Shown: piece after piece, positions 52,538 through 60,633 of the stretch
Numbering within the stretch: position 1 is the first letter of the stretch
Layout: every line of letters begins with the position of its first letter
Origin: Acidimicrobiia bacterium
GTDB lineage: Bacteria; Actinomycetota; Acidimicrobiia; Acidimicrobiales; AC-14
Assembly: GCA_023264995.1 (NCBI GenBank)
Contig: JAHFUR010000005.1
Coordinates: 62,001 to 126,000, forward strand
DNA length: 64,000 bases
Direction: 5' to 3'
Program-made: the position numbers and the translations under genes
Notes under the pieces: model-generated
The model's database searches: none
What the model was told of the DNA's origin: nothing
What the model saw: only the letters and a program-made list of their open reading frames with translations

Positions 52538-53671
52538 ATGGAGCAGGACGAGGCCCGCCGGCTGGTCGTCGAGCGGGGCCTGGCCGGCGCCGCGTTCGGG
52601 CACCTCACCGAAGCGGTCATGGGGCTCCCGTTCGAAGCACTGGGGCCGGTCAAGACGCTCCTCAAGCGCTTCCTGTCGGCCGGCCCGTGGTCGGAGGCCG
52701 ACGACGACGCCCTGGCCCTGGCCGTCGGCGCCGGCGACGGTTGGTGGGAGCGCGACCTCGACGCCGGCGTGCCGCTGCGCTTCGGGTGGGCCGGCGGGCG
52801 CTTCCAGGTGTCGCTCGGCCCCCGGTCGCCGGCCGGCGAGCCGGTCGCAGCCCTCGACGCCAGCTTCGACGGACCGGTCGTCCCCGAAGCCACACCCAAC
52901 CCCCGCACCATCCGGTTCGGCTTCAGCCACCCCGTGCAGGACGGGCCCAGCCGCTGGTACGAGTCGGCGGCAGCCGCCGGCGACGACCCCCGGGTGTCCC
53001 GCCTCTTCGCCGACTTCGACCGGGTGGCCAACGTGCTGGTCGGCCCCGACTTCGTCGCCGTCGGCCTGCGCCGGCCCGACGATTGGGAGCCGCTGCTCGC
53101 CCCCGTCCTGGCCGTGGTCACCGAGGAGTTCGCCGACCCCGACGACGAGAGCGGCCGACCGGCTCCCTCCGCCGGCGGGGGGCCGGCGTGGCTGGGCGGC
53201 GCCGGGCCGGCGCCCACGATGGGCGACGGGCGGCGGCTCACCCGCCTCGAGCAGGCGTGGCAGGAGCTGGGCTCCCTCCGGCCCGCCGTCCCGACCGACC
53301 TGGCCACGCTGCTCGCCGCCGCCGGCGGCGCCGACCCGGCCCACCGCCAGGTGGCGGCCAACCTGCTCCGCGAGGCCGAGCCGGCGACCGCCCTTGAGCA
53401 GTGGGCTCGGCTCGTCGTCGACCCGGTCCGGGCGGTGCGCCGGGCGGCGGTCGACGCCATGGTCGACGCCGGCCGCCCCGAGCTGCGCCCCCTGCTGGAA
53501 GACGCCCTCGGCGACGCCGACGCCTGGGTGCGCTGGAAGGCCCTGCGCGGCCTGGCCGAGCTGGGGCCGGCGCCCAGCCGGGCGGCCATCGTCGCCCACG
53601 CCGACGATCCCGACTTCCGGGTCCGCCTGGAAGCCGCCGCCGCCCTCCGCGCTGCGGCCGAGGCGCCGTGA
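52538..53671 (+). CDS. CvfC-like protein: Nfu N-terminal-type domain plus HEAT repeats
   Basis: 377 residues from ATG 52538. Residues about 118-205 match the Nfu N-terminal scaffold domain (TPNPRTIRFGFSHPVQDGPS, VANVLVGPDFVAVGL), but the CxxC-bearing NifU domain that binds Fe-S is absent. Residues about 275-375 are HEAT-like (WARLVVDPVRAVRRAAVDAM, DADAWVRWKALRGLAELG). The combination is like conserved virulence factor C of staphylococci; function unclear. Co-transcribed with the acyltransferase-like gene, whose GTG overlaps this stop. Confidence 0.78.
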   Translation: MEQDEARRLVVERGLAGAAFGHLTEAVMGLPFEALGPVKTLLKRFLSAGPWSEADDDALALAVGAGDGWWERDLDAGVPLRFGWAGGRFQVSLGPRSPAGEPVAALDASFDGPVVPEATPNPRTIRFGFSHPVQDGPSRWYESAAAAGDDPRVSRLFADFDRVANVLVGPDFVAVGLRRPDDWEPLLAPVLAVVTEEFADPDDESGRPAPSAGGGPAWLGGAGPAPTMGDGRRLTRLEQAWQELGSLRPAVPTDLATLLAAAGGADPAHRQVAANLLREAEPATALEQWARLVVDPVRAVRRAAVDAMVDAGRPELRPLLEDALGDADAWVRWKALRGLAELGPAPSRAAIVAHADDPDFRVRLEAAAALRAAAEAP

Positions 53672-55293
53672 CCCAGTCGCTCCAGTCCCGCCTGCACGGC
53701 GCCGACGCCGGCTACGCCCCCGCCCGCGAGCCCACGATCGCCGACCCGGTGGCCTTCCTGCGCCGGCTGGCGTCGAGCGGCCGGTTCCACCGTGACGGCG
53801 GCCTCGGCCGCATCTACCACCCGGGCAGCGTGTCGCTTCGCGAGAACGCGCCGGCCGACAGCCTGCACATCGTCGTCCACGGCGACCACATCTCGGCCCA
53901 CGTCGACCGCGTCTCGCCCCTCGACGCCCGGCCCGACGCCCCGACGAGGTACTCCGTCTCCCGGGCCGCCCTTCACAACGTGGTCGGCGCGGCCCAGGAC
54001 CTCGTGCGCCTGCTGCGGGGCCGCAAGGGCGACCATCGGTCGCACCTCGACTGCCGGTGGGTCTGGCAGGGCGTCCAGCCGGCGCCCGACCCCACCCACC
54101 TGCTGGAACCGTCGGCATGGAGCGTGCACATCGAGGCCCGGGTGGAAGGGGTGCTCGACGACGCCCGGCTGGGCAAGGCGCTGGCCACGGTGCTCGGCCC
54201 CCGGCCCCCCGGGCACGACGCCGTCACCGTGGCCGACTGCCCCGACGACGCGTCGCTCGACCGGGCCCGCGCCGACCTCCTGTCCGAGCCGCTGGCCGTG
54301 ACCGCGTGGCCGCCGCTGCGGGCGTGCGTCGCCCACCACCCCGCCGGCGACACCCTCCTCCTCAACGTCAACCACGGCGCCGCCGACGCCTTCGGCGCAG
54401 TGCGGGCCCTCCAGTCGCTGGCCGCGGCCTACGCCGGCGACGACGCCGCCGGCCCCCTCGACTTCCTGGCCAGCCGCGACCTACCCGTGCGGCCGGCGTC
54501 GGCCCCGGTGTCGGCGCTGGAGGCGTGGTACCGGACCGCCGTCGAGCGGGTACGCGACCTGCTGGCCAACCCGGCCCGACTGGCCCCCGAGCAGCCCGAC
54601 GACCTCCCCGGCTACGGCTTCCACTTCGTGGCCCTCTCGGTGGCCGACACCCGGCGGGTGGCCAACATCCACCGCCAGGGCACGGCCCGCAACGTGCTGC
54701 TGGCCGGCCTCCACCTGGCCATCGGCGAGTGGAACCTCGACCACGGCACGCCCGGCCGGCGCATCGGGGTGCTCGTGCCCGTCGACCTGCGCCCGCCCGA
54801 ATGGGCCGACGACCTGGTGGGGAACTTCTCGGTGACGGCCCGGGTGTCGACCAGCCGGCGCCACCGCTCGGGGGCACGGGCCGCGCTGAAGGCCATCACC
54901 GCCCAGAAGACCCGCAACAAGCGTTTCCGCACCGGCGTGGCCCTGCTGGCCGCCCTGGAACGCAACGGCCTGCTCCCGCTGTGGGCCAAGCAGTCCCTGG
55001 TGGTCCTCCAGCCCCTGACCCGCAACCGGGAGGTCGACACCGCCCTGCTGGCCAACGCCGGCTGGCTGGTCGACGCCCCATCGTTCGGGCCCGACGCCGG
55101 CGAGACCACCGATGTGTGGTTTTCCCTGCCCGCCCGGATGCCGCAGAGCCTGTGCATCGGCGCCGTCACCGTGGCCGGGCGCCTGCACCTGACCTTCCGC
55201 TACCCCCGCCGCCTGTTCGGCGCCGACGCCGCCCGCCGCTTCGCCGACAGCTACGTGCAGCACATCCTGGCCGTGGCCGAGCGGCGCTGGTAG
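53668..55293 (+). CDS. Condensation/acyltransferase-fold protein (PapA or wax-synthase-like)
   Basis: 541 residues from GTG 53668. BAHD/condensation-type fold: the HHxxxDG position reads NHGAADA near residue 236 (LLNVNHGAADAFGAV), so the first His is Asn and the final Gly is Ala, while the catalytic His is kept. The second half has VGNFSVTARVSTSRRHRSG and a DFGWG-equivalent area near WFSLPARMPQ. Likely transfers an acyl group to an alcohol or amine. Substrate unknown. Operon partner of the CvfC-like protein. Confidence 0.68.
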   Translation: MTQSLQSRLHGADAGYAPAREPTIADPVAFLRRLASSGRFHRDGGLGRIYHPGSVSLRENAPADSLHIVVHGDHISAHVDRVSPLDARPDAPTRYSVSRAALHNVVGAAQDLVRLLRGRKGDHRSHLDCRWVWQGVQPAPDPTHLLEPSAWSVHIEARVEGVLDDARLGKALATVLGPRPPGHDAVTVADCPDDASLDRARADLLSEPLAVTAWPPLRACVAHHPAGDTLLLNVNHGAADAFGAVRALQSLAAAYAGDDAAGPLDFLASRDLPVRPASAPVSALEAWYRTAVERVRDLLANPARLAPEQPDDLPGYGFHFVALSVADTRRVANIHRQGTARNVLLAGLHLAIGEWNLDHGTPGRRIGVLVPVDLRPPEWADDLVGNFSVTARVSTSRRHRSGARAALKAITAQKTRNKRFRTGVALLAALERNGLLPLWAKQSLVVLQPLTRNREVDTALLANAGWLVDAPSFGPDAGETTDVWFSLPARMPQSLCIGAVTVAGRLHLTFRYPRRLFGADAARRFADSYVQHILAVAERRW

Positions 55294-55366
55294 TGGGTCA
55301 GTCGTTGTCGATCACGTAATCGTCGGGCTCGGCCAGCACGACCCGTTCGCCCGTCCCCGCTGCCTT

Positions 55367-55930
55367 CTACTCCACGCCCAAGTCGAAGGTACCGCCCGTG
55401 CGCCAGTAGAACCCGTCCCGGCGCTCGAACAGCTCCTCCTCCACCATGTAGCGGCGGAGGGCGGCGTAGTCGGGGTGGAACCGGCCGATGGTGTAGTTCA
55501 CCTGCTCCTCGGGGTAGATCCGGCCCGGCTCGAACTGCCCGGCCAGGAAGTCCAGCACCACCAGCCGCTTGGTGCGGTTCGCCGGGATGTGGCTGAGCTT
55601 CCCGTCCACCAGGTAGTGCCGCAGGACGTTGGCCTGGTCGGCCGTCGCCCCCAGCTCCTCAGGCCGCGGCTGCGGCCGGGCCGATGCCGCCCGCTGCGCC
55701 GCCTCCTTGAACCGTTCCGTCGCCACGCGGAGGTGACCCTCGGCCATGGTTTCCAGCAGCCCGCCCCGCAGCAGGCGCTCGAGGGCCTTCCGGACCGTCT
55801 TGAGGTCGAGCCCGGTGGCGCCGGCGACGGCCTGGTCCGACGTGGCGCCGAGGACGACGGCGCTGACCACCTTCAGCCGGCTCTCCTCGGCCAGCAGGCC
55901 GACGAGCGCTTCGGGGCCGGCGTCGCTCAT
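55367..55930 (-). CDS. ArsR-like HTH plus DUF2087 transcriptional regulator, apparently cut short by an amber codon
   Basis: 187 residues from ATG 55930. N-terminal winged helix (LLAEESRLKVVSAVVLGATS, DLKTVRKALERLLRGGLLE) and C-terminal DUF2087 domain (TKRLVVLDFLAGQFEPGRIY, then EEQVNYTIGRFHPDYAALRR). The frame ends in TAG at 55369-55367, but the same frame goes on with 22 coding-like codons (KAAGTGERVVLAEPDDYVID and ND) to TGA at 55300-55298, 4 bp from the convergent gene. This points to a nonsense change, a sequence error or readthrough. The start overlaps a small ORF upstream (ATGA). Confidence 0.8.
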   Translation of the reverse strand: MSDAGPEALVGLLAEESRLKVVSAVVLGATSDQAVAGATGLDLKTVRKALERLLRGGLLETMAEGHLRVATERFKEAAQRAASARPQPRPEELGATADQANVLRHYLVDGKLSHIPANRTKRLVVLDFLAGQFEPGRIYPEEQVNYTIGRFHPDYAALRRYMVEEELFERRDGFYWRTGGTFDLGVE

Positions 55931-56082
55931 GGCCGAACGGTAGCGCCGGCCGGCGGGTACAGGTTGATGACCACCAGGCCGGCGTTGGCGGCGACGGCCA
56001 GGAGGTTGCCGTGAATGGCGATGCTGCTGGCTCCCGACCGGAGCGAGATGCGGGCCCTGTGGCTAGCGGTCGTCGTGTCCAC
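55927..56082 (-). CDS. Possible small protein coupled to the DUF2087 regulator
   Basis: 51 codons from GTG 56082 to the TGA that overlaps the regulator's ATG by 4 bp. The sequence looks protein-like (ISLRSGASSIAIHGNLLAVA, then ANAGLVVINLYPPAGATV), with G/C-biased third positions and a beta-strand pattern. No family recognised. It may be a real small gene or the remnant of a larger one, such as the last blade of a propeller; the 5' side has no open frame that continues it clearly. Confidence 0.4.
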   Translation of the reverse strand: MDTTTASHRARISLRSGASSIAIHGNLLAVAANAGLVVINLYPPAGATVRP

Positions 56083-56192
56083 AGCCGAACGGTGACATCA
56101 GTCGACCCGTCGCTCGAGGCCAGCGGCGACGGCTGAGGAGCGCCGGCGCTAGCGTTTGGCCTGTTCGGCGGTCATGACAAGGGGGAATCGGC

Positions 56193-56684
56193 GTGCCCAA
56201 CCCGGGACAACCCACCATCGGCCTCGGCGCCAGCGGCGACGCCGTCCGGCGAGCCCAGCGTGCCCTCCGCCGCACCCCGAACCTCGGGCTGACGGTCGAC
56301 GGGCAGTTCGGCTCGCTGACCGAGGCCGCGGTGAAGGGCTTCCAGACCGGCGCCGGCCTCGTCGCCGACGGCATCGTCGGCCCGCTCACCTGGGACGCCC
56401 TCCCCAACGGCGGCCCCATGCCGACCCTGGCCGAGGGGTCGCACGGCCTGGTCGTCGCCCGCCTCCAGAACGTGCTCACCAACGGCGCCGGCGGGCAGTG
56501 GCCGGCGCCCGGCCCCATCGACGAGCACTTCGGGCCGCTCACCAAGGCCGCGGTCGAGGGGTTCCAGGCCTGGGCCGGCGTGGCCGCCGACGGGGTCGTC
56601 GGCGACCAGACGTGGGCCGCGTCACTTCACGCCTTGAGCGCCACCTTGGAGTCGACCGTCGGGCTCGATTTCGCCTCGACCTGA
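56193..56684 (+). CDS. Protein with two peptidoglycan-binding (PG_binding_1) repeats
   Basis: 163 residues, GTG start. Two repeats of the PG_binding_1 fold: residues 8-70 (ASGDAVRRAQRALRR, VDGQFGSLTEAAVKGFQ, VADGIVGPLTWDAL) and 80-150 (SHGLVVARLQNVL, IDEHFGPLTKAAVEGFQ, VAADGVVGDQTWAA). No signal peptide is visible, so it is either exported by another path or released in the cytoplasm with a phage-like lysis role; no phage gene is near. A palindromic element follows the stop. Confidence 0.85.
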   Translation: MPNPGQPTIGLGASGDAVRRAQRALRRTPNLGLTVDGQFGSLTEAAVKGFQTGAGLVADGIVGPLTWDALPNGGPMPTLAEGSHGLVVARLQNVLTNGAGGQWPAPGPIDEHFGPLTKAAVEGFQAWAGVAADGVVGDQTWAASLHALSATLESTVGLDFAST

Positions 56685-56687
56685 TCC

Positions 56688-56735
56688 GAGTGTGGGCGAT
56701 TCGCGCTGAAATAGCGGTCCGAATCGCCCACACTG
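56688..56735. repeat. Palindromic element (46-48 bp) between convergent genes
   Basis: Perfect 15-bp arms agtgtgggcgattcg (56689-56703) and cgaatcgcccacact (56720-56734) around a 16-nt centre that itself holds a short stem (cgct/agcg). It starts 4 bp after the stop of the peptidoglycan-binding gene. Same size and placement as the 48-bp elements elsewhere, but unrelated arm sequence. May serve as a two-way terminator. Confidence 0.8.
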
Positions 56736-56754
56736 GGCCGCGATCTGGTGCCGG

Positions 56755-57807
56755 CTACGCCACCTTGAGGGCGCCGGCCATGCCGCTCGGGGCGTGGAGG
56801 AGGCACACGTAGGTGTAGGTGCCGGCGGTCTTCACCACGAAGGAGAAGCTACGGGCGACTTCGGGGGGCCCGGCGCCCGGGGGGGCGTTGGGCGGCAGGA
56901 GCCCGGTGTTGAAGAAGTCGGTGGCGTTGAGGGTCTGGGGCGACGCCCCCGGCGCCGGCTTGCCCACCGCCGGGTCGAGCGGGTTCTGGGGGAGGGTGCC
57001 CTTGCCGGCGAAGCTGGCCGTGTGCGGGGCGCCGCTGTTGTTGACGAAGGTGACGGTGTCGCCGATCTTCACGTCGGCCGACGGCGGGGCGAAGGCCAGC
57101 ACGTCGGTGTGGGCCGTGGTCGTCCCCATCTGGAGCTTCCACGTGGTGGTGCCGTCGGCGTTCTTGGTGCTCACCGGCGGCGTCGACGACAGTGTGGCCT
57201 TGGCGGCGCGGCCCTCGGTGAGCCACTGGTTCGACTCGGTGTCGGCCCGGGCCGTGACGGCGGCCTGGGTGTCGACCTTGCCGCCGGCGGCCACCACGTT
57301 GACCGTGCCCGTCATCTGCGGGTGGATGACGCAGACGTAGGAGTAGGTGCCGGCCGTCGGGAAGGTCACGCGGAAGGGCGGGGCGGCGGCGGGGCCAAGC
57401 GGCTGGAGACCCGAGTTGATCAGGCGGCTCGGGTCGAAGGTGCCGTTCACCGGGGGGGTGGGCGCGTACAGCGTCTCGTCGGTCCCCGGTGCCGGCGCGG
57501 TCTTCCCGGGCGGGAAGAAGGTGACGGAGTGCGGCTCAGGACCGGCCATCTTCCACTCGACCGTGCTGCCGGCCGTGACCGTCACCGCCTGGGGCAGGAA
57601 GGCCAGCACGGCGATGTTCGGGTCCTTCGGGTCGTTGAGCCCGGCCTGCATGCTGATCGTGCCGGCGGCGCCGGCCGCGGCGGTCGTCGGTGTCGACGAC
57701 GTGCTGTCCTTCTTGTCGCTCCCGCACCCCAGGAGCGTCGTCCCGGCCAGGAACGTCGCCGCCACGCCCCACACGGCCAGCCGGCCCCTACCTGTTCCTG
57801 CCCTCAT
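56755..57807 (-). CDS. Lipoprotein with two plastocyanin-like copper domains
   Basis: 350 residues. Signal peptide with lipobox LLGC (Cys28), a Ser/Thr linker, then two cupredoxin domains. Domain 1 ligands: His93 (PEPHSVTFF), Cys159, His162, Met165 (YVCVIHPQM). Domain 2 ligands: His262 (APHTASF), Cys335, His338, Met343 (YVCLLHAPSGM). The two domains arose by duplication but have diverged, with different spacing in the copper loop. Probably a surface-bound electron carrier. Follows the radical SAM gene on the same strand after a 95-bp gap. Confidence 0.88.
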   Translation of the reverse strand: MRAGTGRGRLAVWGVAATFLAGTTLLGCGSDKKDSTSSTPTTAAAGAAGTISMQAGLNDPKDPNIAVLAFLPQAVTVTAGSTVEWKMAGPEPHSVTFFPPGKTAPAPGTDETLYAPTPPVNGTFDPSRLINSGLQPLGPAAAPPFRVTFPTAGTYSYVCVIHPQMTGTVNVVAAGGKVDTQAAVTARADTESNQWLTEGRAAKATLSSTPPVSTKNADGTTTWKLQMGTTTAHTDVLAFAPPSADVKIGDTVTFVNNSGAPHTASFAGKGTLPQNPLDPAVGKPAPGASPQTLNATDFFNTGLLPPNAPPGAGPPEVARSFSFVVKTAGTYTYVCLLHAPSGMAGALKVA

Positions 57808-57902
57808 CCGTGTCCTCCCAACGAACTACGCCGTACCTGATCCATCAACGGCATGCGTACCACGCCCGTTGCCCGCCGGGAAACACCCATTCGCGCCTGA
57901 TG

Positions 57903-59375
57903 CTAGGTCGTGGCCACCTTGGCTTTGAGGAAGGCCACGTTGAGGGCCTCCTGCGCCGGCGCCTGGCTGGCCGCCATGAGGGCGGAGATGTCCTCCTTGG
58001 CCGCCTCGTAGCCCGGCTCGGGCGACACGTGGGGGTTCTTGTACCGGTGGGCGTAGTTCTGGTTGGCGTTGCTGAGGGCCAGGTGGAACACCGTCTCGCG
58101 GCCCTTGAAGTTCCGCCGGAAGCGGGCCAGGCGGCGCGAGCCGGAGTAGAAGGTGCGGTAGGCCGTGGCCAGGCCGGTCTCGAGCTGCTCGGCCGTCATC
58201 TGGGCCGGCTCGAAGACGCAGCTGTACATGTTGTAGCGCTTCCAGTCGAACGTGGTGATGCGGTCGTCGGCCAGCATGCGGGCGTAGGTGGCGGTGCCCG
58301 GGTAGGGCGTGAGGATCGAGAAGTGGGCCACGTCGACGTTGATGTTGTCGACGAACCTCGCCGTCTCCTCGAAGCAGTCGGGGCCCTGGCTGTCGAAGCC
58401 GAAGATGAACCCGCCCTCGATGCCGGCGCCGGCCTTGTGCACCTTGGCCACCAGCTCGCCGTACTCGCCGGGCCGGTTCTTCTTGTTGCACTCGACGAGC
58501 GCATCGCGGTCGATGCCCTCGAAGCCGATGAACATCGTCCGCAGGCCGCTGCGGGTGGCCATCGCCAACAGCTCGGTGTTGCGGGCCAGACCGATCGACG
58601 CCTGGGCACCCCAGCGGACCTTCACGCCCGACGAGAGGATGGCCTCCGACAGCGACCCGCAGAAGTCGAGGTCGGCGGCCAGGTCGTCGTCGAGGAAGAA
58701 CACGTAGGCGAACTCGCCCAGGTGCTGGCCGGCCTTCTTGAGGACCCTGATCTCCTCGAGGATGCGGTCCGTCGAGCTGTGGCGCGAGCCCCGGCCGTTG
58801 ATGCGGATGACCGAGCAGAAATCGCAGTTGAAGCGGCAGCCCCGGGTGGTCTGCAGGGTGTTGAGCGGGGCGTACCGGTAGATCGGCCACTTCTTGAGGA
58901 TGTCGATCCACTCGTGGTTCATGGGGACGGCCTCCATGTCCTGGAAGCTGCCCTTGTAGAGCCGTTGCAGGTTGCCGGCGGCGGCGTCGGCCAGGACGGT
59001 GCCCATGATGGTGTCGGCCTCGCCGGAGACGACGGAGTCGCAGTGGCGGAGGGCCTCGATCGGGATCAGCGAGGCGTGGACACCGCCGAGGACGACCGGC
59101 ACACCCTTGGCCCGATAGGCGTCGGCCAGGCGGTAGGCCTGGGGGGCGATCGACGTCCACACGGTCAGGCAGGCCAGGTCGGGCGTCTCGTCGGGGATCT
59201 TCTGGTAGTTCTGGTCGATGACCCGCGGCTCCCAGCCGGCCCGGCGGGCGTGCGCGGCCAGCACGAGCAGGGCCATCGGCGGCATGCGGTGGCCGAAGGT
59301 CTGATGGATCCCGGTGCCGCCCCACTTCGGGATGACGAGGTGGACGAGCGGCTTCTCGCGCTTGGGCGCTGGCAC
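57903..59375 (-). CDS. B12-binding-domain radical SAM enzyme
   Basis: 490 residues. N-terminal cobalamin-binding-type Rossmann domain (residues 10-145, VVLGGVHASLIPIEAL, VVSGEADTI), then a radical SAM barrel with Cys180, Cys184 and Cys187 (TTRGCRFNCDFCSV), and a C-terminal DUF4070-like segment (FSILTPYPGTATYARMLADD). This layout is that of hopanoid-type and related class B methyltransferases or ring-forming enzymes. Substrate unknown. Ends 10 bp before the P450 gene start region on the same strand, so the two may share a pathway. Confidence 0.88.
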   Translation of the reverse strand: MPAPKREKPLVHLVIPKWGGTGIHQTFGHRMPPMALLVLAAHARRAGWEPRVIDQNYQKIPDETPDLACLTVWTSIAPQAYRLADAYRAKGVPVVLGGVHASLIPIEALRHCDSVVSGEADTIMGTVLADAAAGNLQRLYKGSFQDMEAVPMNHEWIDILKKWPIYRYAPLNTLQTTRGCRFNCDFCSVIRINGRGSRHSSTDRILEEIRVLKKAGQHLGEFAYVFFLDDDLAADLDFCGSLSEAILSSGVKVRWGAQASIGLARNTELLAMATRSGLRTMFIGFEGIDRDALVECNKKNRPGEYGELVAKVHKAGAGIEGGFIFGFDSQGPDCFEETARFVDNINVDVAHFSILTPYPGTATYARMLADDRITTFDWKRYNMYSCVFEPAQMTAEQLETGLATAYRTFYSGSRRLARFRRNFKGRETVFHLALSNANQNYAHRYKNPHVSPEPGYEAAKEDISALMAASQAPAQEALNVAFLKAKVATT

Positions 59376-59385
59376 GAGGTGGAGG

Positions 59386-60633
59386 CTACGCCCTGGAGGG
59401 CGCGGGCTGCGCAGTGAACCGGATCCGGAGCTCGTCGAGCCCGCGGATCACGTAGTGGTCACGGTAGGTCGGCGCATCGGTGACGAGCTCCATGCCCGGC
59501 AGGCGCCGGAGCATGGTGTCGAAGGCGATCTGGCCCTCCATGCGGGCCAGGGCCGCGCCTAGGCAGAAGTGGGGGCCGCCGCCGAAGCCGAGATGGCGGT
59601 TGGGCGTGCGGCCGACGTCGAGCCGGTCGGGGTCGGGGAACTGGTCAGGGTCGCGGTTGGCCGCCCCGAGGATGGCGACGGCCTGCTCGCCCTCCCGGAT
59701 GATCTCCCCGCCGATCTCGACGTCCTCGGTGGCGATGCGGGCGGTCACGTGCACCGGCCCGTCGTAGCGCAGCAGTTCCTCGACGCCGGTGCGGACCAGC
59801 ACCGGGTCGTCGCGCATGCGGGCCAGCTCGGCCGGGTTGCGCAGCAGGGCCAGGATGCCGTTGCCGACCAGGTTCATGGTGGTCTCGAAGCCGGCGACGA
59901 AGAGCAGGGTGGCCGTGCTCAACAGCTCGGCGTGGGTCAGGTGCTCGCCATCGGCCTCGGCGGCGAGCAGCGCCGACAGCAGGTCGTCGCGGGGCTCGGC
60001 CCGGCGGGCCTCGACCAGGTCGGTGAAATACTGGAACAGGTACATCCCGGCCACCATGCCCTTGTCCATGGCCGCCTTGTCCAGGTACCCGTCGAGCAGC
60101 CGGGAGGCGTCCGCCGACCAGCCCTTGAACTTGTCGCGGTCCTCCGCCGGCACGCCCAGCAGCTCGCAGATCACGACGGTCGGCAGCGGGTAGGCCAGGT
60201 CGGCCAGCACGTCCATCTCGCCGGTCTCGACCACGGCGTCGAGCAGGTCGTCGACCAGCAGGTGGATCCGGGGCCGGAGCGACTCCACCATGCGGGGCGT
60301 GAACGCCTGGCTGACGAGCGACCGGAGGCGGGTGTGGTCGGGCGGGTCGAGGAACATCATCAGGCTGGAGCCGACCTGGCGGATGGGGCCCATGGCCGCC
60401 GGGTCCGGGCCCTCGGTGAGCCGGGCCGGGTTGGTGCTGAAGCGGGGGTCGCGCAGGAGCGCGGCGCAATGGTCGTACCGGGTCAGGACCCAACTGCCAT
60501 CGGGGGCGTGGTGCACGGGCTCCCGCTCCCGGATGAACCGGTAGATGCCGTACGGGTCGCCCCGGTTCTCGGGCAGCATGGGGCTGCTGAGGTTGGCCTC
60601 GGCCAGGGCTGCGGCCAGATCGGTGACGGCCAT
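59386..60633 (-). CDS. Cytochrome P450
   Basis: 415 residues from ATG 60633. Oxygen-binding I-helix AGFETT (247-252), ExxR at 286-289 (EELLRY), and heme loop FGGGPHFCLGAALAR with Cys357. Bacterial class I type, soluble, needing ferredoxin partners that are not encoded nearby. The start is close to the divergent lnt start (their 5' ends overlap by up to 11 bp). Lies upstream of the radical SAM gene, 10 bp apart, as a probable operon. Confidence 0.93.
   Translation of the reverse strand: MAVTDLAAALAEANLSSPMLPENRGDPYGIYRFIREREPVHHAPDGSWVLTRYDHCAALLRDPRFSTNPARLTEGPDPAAMGPIRQVGSSLMMFLDPPDHTRLRSLVSQAFTPRMVESLRPRIHLLVDDLLDAVVETGEMDVLADLAYPLPTVVICELLGVPAEDRDKFKGWSADASRLLDGYLDKAAMDKGMVAGMYLFQYFTDLVEARRAEPRDDLLSALLAAEADGEHLTHAELLSTATLLFVAGFETTMNLVGNGILALLRNPAELARMRDDPVLVRTGVEELLRYDGPVHVTARIATEDVEIGGEIIREGEQAVAILGAANRDPDQFPDPDRLDVGRTPNRHLGFGGGPHFCLGAALARMEGQIAFDTMLRRLPGMELVTDAPTYRDHYVIRGLDELRIRFTAQPAPSRA

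Noticed and set aside
56193..56684. Prophage lysis module
   Set aside because: Only peptidoglycan-binding repeats are present, with no catalytic domain and no phage genes nearby.
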